Part shown: positions 61,460 through 64,000 of the stretch, piece by piece
Numbering within the stretch: position 1 is the stretch's first letter
Layout: the number at the start of each line of letters is the position of its first letter
Source of the DNA: Corticimicrobacter sp040137905
Lineage (GTDB): Bacteria; Pseudomonadota; Gammaproteobacteria; Burkholderiales; Burkholderiaceae_B
Length of the DNA: 64,000 bases
Direction of reading: 5' to 3'
Assembly (NCBI RefSeq): GCF_040137905.1
Contig: NZ_JBEFDG010000017.1
Location: forward strand, 21,042-85,041
Program-made: the position numbers and the translations under genes
Notes under the pieces: model-generated
The model's database searches: none
Seen by the model: only the letters and a program-made list of their open reading frames with translations
Told to the model about the DNA's origin: nothing

Positions 61460-62734
61460 ATGACCACCGTTACCTTGCCAGTCCCCAACCCTGCGCTTGT
61501 CCGGTCCATGGCCGAACAGGCCCAGGCCCTGATCCCCAAACTGGTGCAATGGCGCCGACACCTGCATGCCCATCCCGAACTGGGCTGGCAGGAAGCCGCC
61601 ACCACCGCCTACGTGGCGCGGTATGTCGAAGCGCTCGGCTTCGACATCAAGACCGGCGCACCCGTCATCGGCAGCAAGATCCTGGGTGCCCCCGCGGAAG
61701 GCCCTGCGCACACCGGCTGCATTGCCGAACTGCATTTCGACCGGCCCGGCCCCACCGTCGCCATCCGTGCCGACCTCGATGCACTGCCGATCCACGAAGT
61801 AGACACACAAGGGCAGGGCCATCGCCCCGCCGAGGAAGGCTGGCACTCGCAGCACACCGGCGTCATGCATGCCTGTGGACATGACGGGCATCTGGCCATC
61901 GCACTGGGTATCGCCCAGATCATGTCCACGCAGAAAGCACACCTGTGCGGCACCCTGCGCCTGATCTTCCAGCCGGCAGAAGAGGGTACCCGCGGTGCCC
62001 GCGCCATCGTGGAACAGGGCTGGCTCGATGACGTGGATGTGTTCCTGGGCTTTCATATCGGCCTGGGCGTCCCCTCCGATACCGTGGCACTGGACCCGGT
62101 CGGCTTCCTGGCCACGCGCAAGTACAGCGTGACCTATCGCGGAGCCCCCGCCCACGCCGGCCGCGCCCCGGAGACCGGCCGCAACGCGCTGCTCGGTGCC
62201 TGCCAGGCCACCCTCGGCCTGCACGCCCTGGCGCAGTCCGGCCAACCGGGCATCCGCGTAAACGTCGGCACCATGCACGCCGGCCAGGCTCTCAATATCG
62301 TCCCGGACGAAGCCCGCTTCGGCGTCGAATTGCGCGCCGAGCGCCAGCACGACCTGGACGCACTGGATCCCCGTGTACAGGCACTGATTTCAGGGACGGC
62401 GGCTGCGCATCAACTGGAGGCGGATATTCGGCTGATCGGCGAAGCGCGAGACTGGGAAAACCCTGCCGATATGGTGGCGTGGGCGAGGGAAGTTGCGCAG
62501 TGCAGTGGTGCCTTTCGGGACACGGTGAATCGCTACGATGTGCGTGTCAGTGAAGATGCCACGTTGATGACGCATGCGGTGGCTGCTCGGGGGGGAAAGA
62601 CGGCTTATATAGTGCTGGGGGCGGATCTGCCCAGTGGGCACCATACGGCTGAGTTTGATTTTGATGAAGGAGTGCTGGGGAAGGGGGTCGCGTTGGTGGG
62701 GGGGATGGTGGGAGTGGTTTTGGGAGTGGGGTGA
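61460..62734 (+). CDS. M20-family amidohydrolase (AbgA/HipO type)
   Basis: A 424-residue metallopeptidase-like enzyme that hydrolyses N-acyl amino acids or similar amides. It shows WRRHLHAHPELGWQE, IRADLDALPIHEV, MHACGHDGHLAIALG for metal binding, FQPAEEGTRGARA, and the late GADLPSGHHTAEFDFDE. All metal ligands are in place. The final ~250 bp show a shift to G-rich codons and the C-terminus is GVALVGGMVGVVLGVG, unlike the usual end, so the 3' part may have been altered next to the transposon debris. Confidence 0.9.
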   Translation: MTTVTLPVPNPALVRSMAEQAQALIPKLVQWRRHLHAHPELGWQEAATTAYVARYVEALGFDIKTGAPVIGSKILGAPAEGPAHTGCIAELHFDRPGPTVAIRADLDALPIHEVDTQGQGHRPAEEGWHSQHTGVMHACGHDGHLAIALGIAQIMSTQKAHLCGTLRLIFQPAEEGTRGARAIVEQGWLDDVDVFLGFHIGLGVPSDTVALDPVGFLATRKYSVTYRGAPAHAGRAPETGRNALLGACQATLGLHALAQSGQPGIRVNVGTMHAGQALNIVPDEARFGVELRAERQHDLDALDPRVQALISGTAAAHQLEADIRLIGEARDWENPADMVAWAREVAQCSGAFRDTVNRYDVRVSEDATLMTHAVAARGGKTAYIVLGADLPSGHHTAEFDFDEGVLGKGVALVGGMVGVVLGVG

Positions 62735-62782
62735 AAGTTGGAATCTACCAATAGTGAAAATTATCGATCCGCAAATTTTTAG

Positions 62783-62885
62783 GCATGCCAGAGCCGTAGC
62801 CAAGCTCCTGCGGCAGGCCTTCCCAGACGATGCCCATCATCAGCACAAAATGATGCCGCTAAATGCAGTACGGCCATCAAACCAA
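62783..62885 (-). pseudogene. IS5-family (IS427-like) transposase fragment
   Basis: On the minus strand a short piece reads FVLMMGIVWEGLPQELGYGSGM, preceded in another frame by DGRTAFSGI. This resembles the N-terminal region of IS427-group transposases (GI.WEDLPQE.G.GSGMTCW). A frameshift and loss of all other parts show that it is a relic. Confidence 0.6.
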
Positions 62886-62987
62886 GACCCTCCGCCTTGC
62901 AATGAGAGATTCCAGGCAGGGACCATGCTTCCATTTGATTTGTAGACTGCTATATTTGCTGGTTTTGTAGGCGTTATGTGATCAGGA

Positions 62988-63266
62988 ATGGATAAGCCAA
63001 GAATCAGAGTGGACTTCAATTCGCTAATAGATAAAGATTTGGTTCTTCTCTCTAAAGATGATGAAATCGAAGACTCCTCAGGACAAAAAATCATGCTGTG
63101 GGTTGGTAGGCCTGTAGCAATATATGAATACAATCACTATGAAAATGGTGAAAAAGAATATTTACTGGCTGAAGGTTTTGCAGTATTGAATGAGTTTCAA
63201 AAAGATCCCATTTCAAAGTGGTGTTGTCGTATAAATTTGAACGGAATTGATGTGTTAATCACATAA
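62988..63266 (+). CDS. Orphan A+T-rich small protein inside transposon debris
   Basis: A 92-residue acidic protein, not recognised. It has RVDFNSLIDKDLVLLSKDDEIEDS, VAIYEYNHYENGEKEYLLAEG and WCCRINLNGIDV. There is no signal or membrane helix. It is far richer in A+T than its neighbours and uses A/T-ending codons, so it was probably acquired. The size, acidity and isolation recall immunity proteins of polymorphic toxin systems, but no toxin gene is present and the family was not identified. Confidence 0.65.
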   Translation: MDKPRIRVDFNSLIDKDLVLLSKDDEIEDSSGQKIMLWVGRPVAIYEYNHYENGEKEYLLAEGFAVLNEFQKDPISKWCCRINLNGIDVLIT

Positions 63267-63298
63267 GCCAAAAATATTTTTCCACGCTTAGAGCGTGT

Positions 63299-63452
63299 TA
63301 TGGACTTAATCTCTGCCGCATGTTGTTCAGCATGAGCATGGCAAACACAACGAAGTGCGGCCGGCAAGGGTTTCTGGCAGCCGCTAATAATCTCGGGTCA
63401 GTCGCCGGAAGCGTCCGACGACCCCACCTTGACGGTCAGTTCTCCGATCCTG
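63299..63452 (-). pseudogene. IS5-like transposase C-terminal fragment
   Basis: Minus-strand frames give VVGRFRRLTRDY, a stop in place of Glu, RLPETLAG, and after a frameshift FVVFAMLMLNNMRQRLSP and a stop. This is the typical end of IS5-family transposases (GRFRRL..DYE.LPETLAGLHFV.FA.LML). One nonsense codon and one frameshift show decay. Confidence 0.6.
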
Positions 63453-63453
63453 C

Positions 63454-63884
63454 TATTGGGCAGCGTCGGCAGCCGCCCGCCGTCCTGCCCGCAGCGATCC
63501 TGCGAACAACCAGTTCTTGCGCCCCAACGCCACCGGCCGGATCTGGTTTTCCACCCGGTTATTGTCGATGGGCAGGTGCCCATCATCCAGGTAGCGCGTC
63601 AGCGCTGCCCAGCGTTTCAAGCTCTAGTCCAAGGCGCGGCTGGTGCCGCTGTTGTCCGACACCTTTTCCCGATGCGCGAGCATCCAGGCATATAGCGCAT
63701 CGGCTAATGGCCGGGCCTGTTCCTGGCGTAATCGCTGTCGTTCTTCTGACGCTAGGCTCTTGGCCTGAGCCTCAATGGCATACAGCACCTGGATCAAGGT
63801 CAACGCCGGTTCGGCGATCTGGCTTTTGCCCGACTGGTTCAGTTCGTGGAACTTGCGCCGCGCATGCGCCATGCAGCCCATTTC
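63454..63884 (-). pseudogene. IS66-family transposase (TnpC) fragment
   Basis: Minus-strand reading begins at the IS21 junction with GCMAHARRKFHELNQSGKSQ, passes RALD, hits a TAG at 63624-63626 where IS66 enzymes have Tyr, and continues in frame with SLKRWAALTRYLDDGHLPID and NNRVENQIRPVALGRKNWLF to GSLRAGRR. The N-terminal two thirds are missing and the C-terminus is lost at the IS5-like fragment. Confidence 0.8.
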
Positions 63885-64000
63885 TGTTAGCGCCGATGTA
63901 ATACTGACCCACCTGGGCAATGATGGTGGCCTTTTGGCCACCGACAATGTTGACTCAGGAGCAAGCAGTGGAGATCAAGGTAATGGCGCGTCGTGGCGTC
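63885..64000 (+). mobile_element. Left end of an IS21-family insertion sequence
   Basis: The end starts TGTTAGCGCCGATGTAATAC, the terminal repeat of a common IS21-family group, and is followed 62 bp later by istA. It has inserted into the IS66 relic, so it is younger. The element continues beyond the window. Confidence 0.8.
63947..64000 (+). CDS. istA: IstA transposase of IS21-family element (5' end only)
   Basis: The first 18 codons read MLTQEQAVEIKVMARRGV, the standard N-terminus of IstA in this IS21 group, leading to the HTH. The gene is cut by the right window edge, so integrity is unknown. Confidence 0.8.
   Translation, partial: MLTQEQAVEIKVMARRGV

Noticed and set aside
62754..62945. 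Small GTG-start ORF after the M20 gene
   Set aside because: It overlaps the IS5-like fragment on the other strand and has no ribosome-binding site or recognisable domain.
1..64000. CRISPR arrays, rRNA and tRNA genes
   Set aside because: None were seen: no regularly spaced direct repeats, and no recognisable rRNA or cloverleaf sequences.

Overview
The window looks like a chromosomal segment of a motile betaproteobacterium, most probably family Alcaligenaceae (Bordetella/Achromobacter/Alcaligenes relatives). The reasons are the block flhDC-motAB-cheYAW-mcp-cheRDB, a flaG-fliD-fliS-fliT block, FliC flagellins, and a nap operon running into ccmABCDEFGHI. Genus cannot be fixed from sequence reading alone.

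Layout. 1-9973 (minus strand): flagellar master regulator flhDC, motor genes motAB and a full chemotaxis set ending in a cheB cut by the window edge. 10299-14583 (plus): a sigma28-type promoter, then flaG, fliD, fliS, fliT, a FliK-like gene and a small FlhB-C-terminus-like gene, with rfbA 27 bp behind. 15541-25721 (minus): a sugar-nucleotide and glycosyltransferase island, visibly more A+T-rich, with rfbC, fdtA and fdtB homologues (a dTDP-3-amino-3,6-dideoxyhexose route), acyltransferases, a methyltransferase, a five-bladed-propeller protein and two large glycosyltransferases. It is probably a flagellin glycosylation locus. 25803-29361: two divergent flagellin genes with a lone tyrosine recombinase between them. 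29402-32293 (plus): a two-domain methyltransferase and a GT2-TPR glycosyltransferase, probably flagellin-modifying.

32327-38733: EcsC-family, BOF and HdeD-like proteins, an FtsX-type ABC transporter with a vWA protein, and an internally deleted rfbC relic. 38776-43972 (minus): TonB receptor plus FecBCD-type importer behind a palindrome that matches the ModE (molybdate) operator pattern. 44155-56740 (minus): napDAGHBC-ccmABCDEFGHI, one apparent transcription unit for periplasmic nitrate reductase and the cytochrome c maturation it needs. 57102-62734: cupin protein, an unrecognised protein, Lrp and LysR regulators, tartrate/D-malate dehydrogenase, XRE-cupin regulator and an M20 amidohydrolase. 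62735-64000: transposon debris (IS5-like, IS66, the left end of an IS21 element) around a small A+T-rich orphan gene.

Most notable: fliC1 has a sigma28 promoter, a Shine-Dalgarno and ATG, while fliC2 is an otherwise complete flagellin ORF that lacks a start codon (ATC in place of ATG, with an in-frame TGA just before it). Similarity between the two genes starts abruptly at codon 3, in inverted orientation, and the recombinase gene plus the only flagellin promoter lie between. This is the architecture expected of a recombinase-driven flagellin phase switch. The second notable point is the ModE-like operator in front of a TonB/FecBCD system close to the molybdoenzyme operon nap, which suggests molybdate or tungstate uptake instead of iron.
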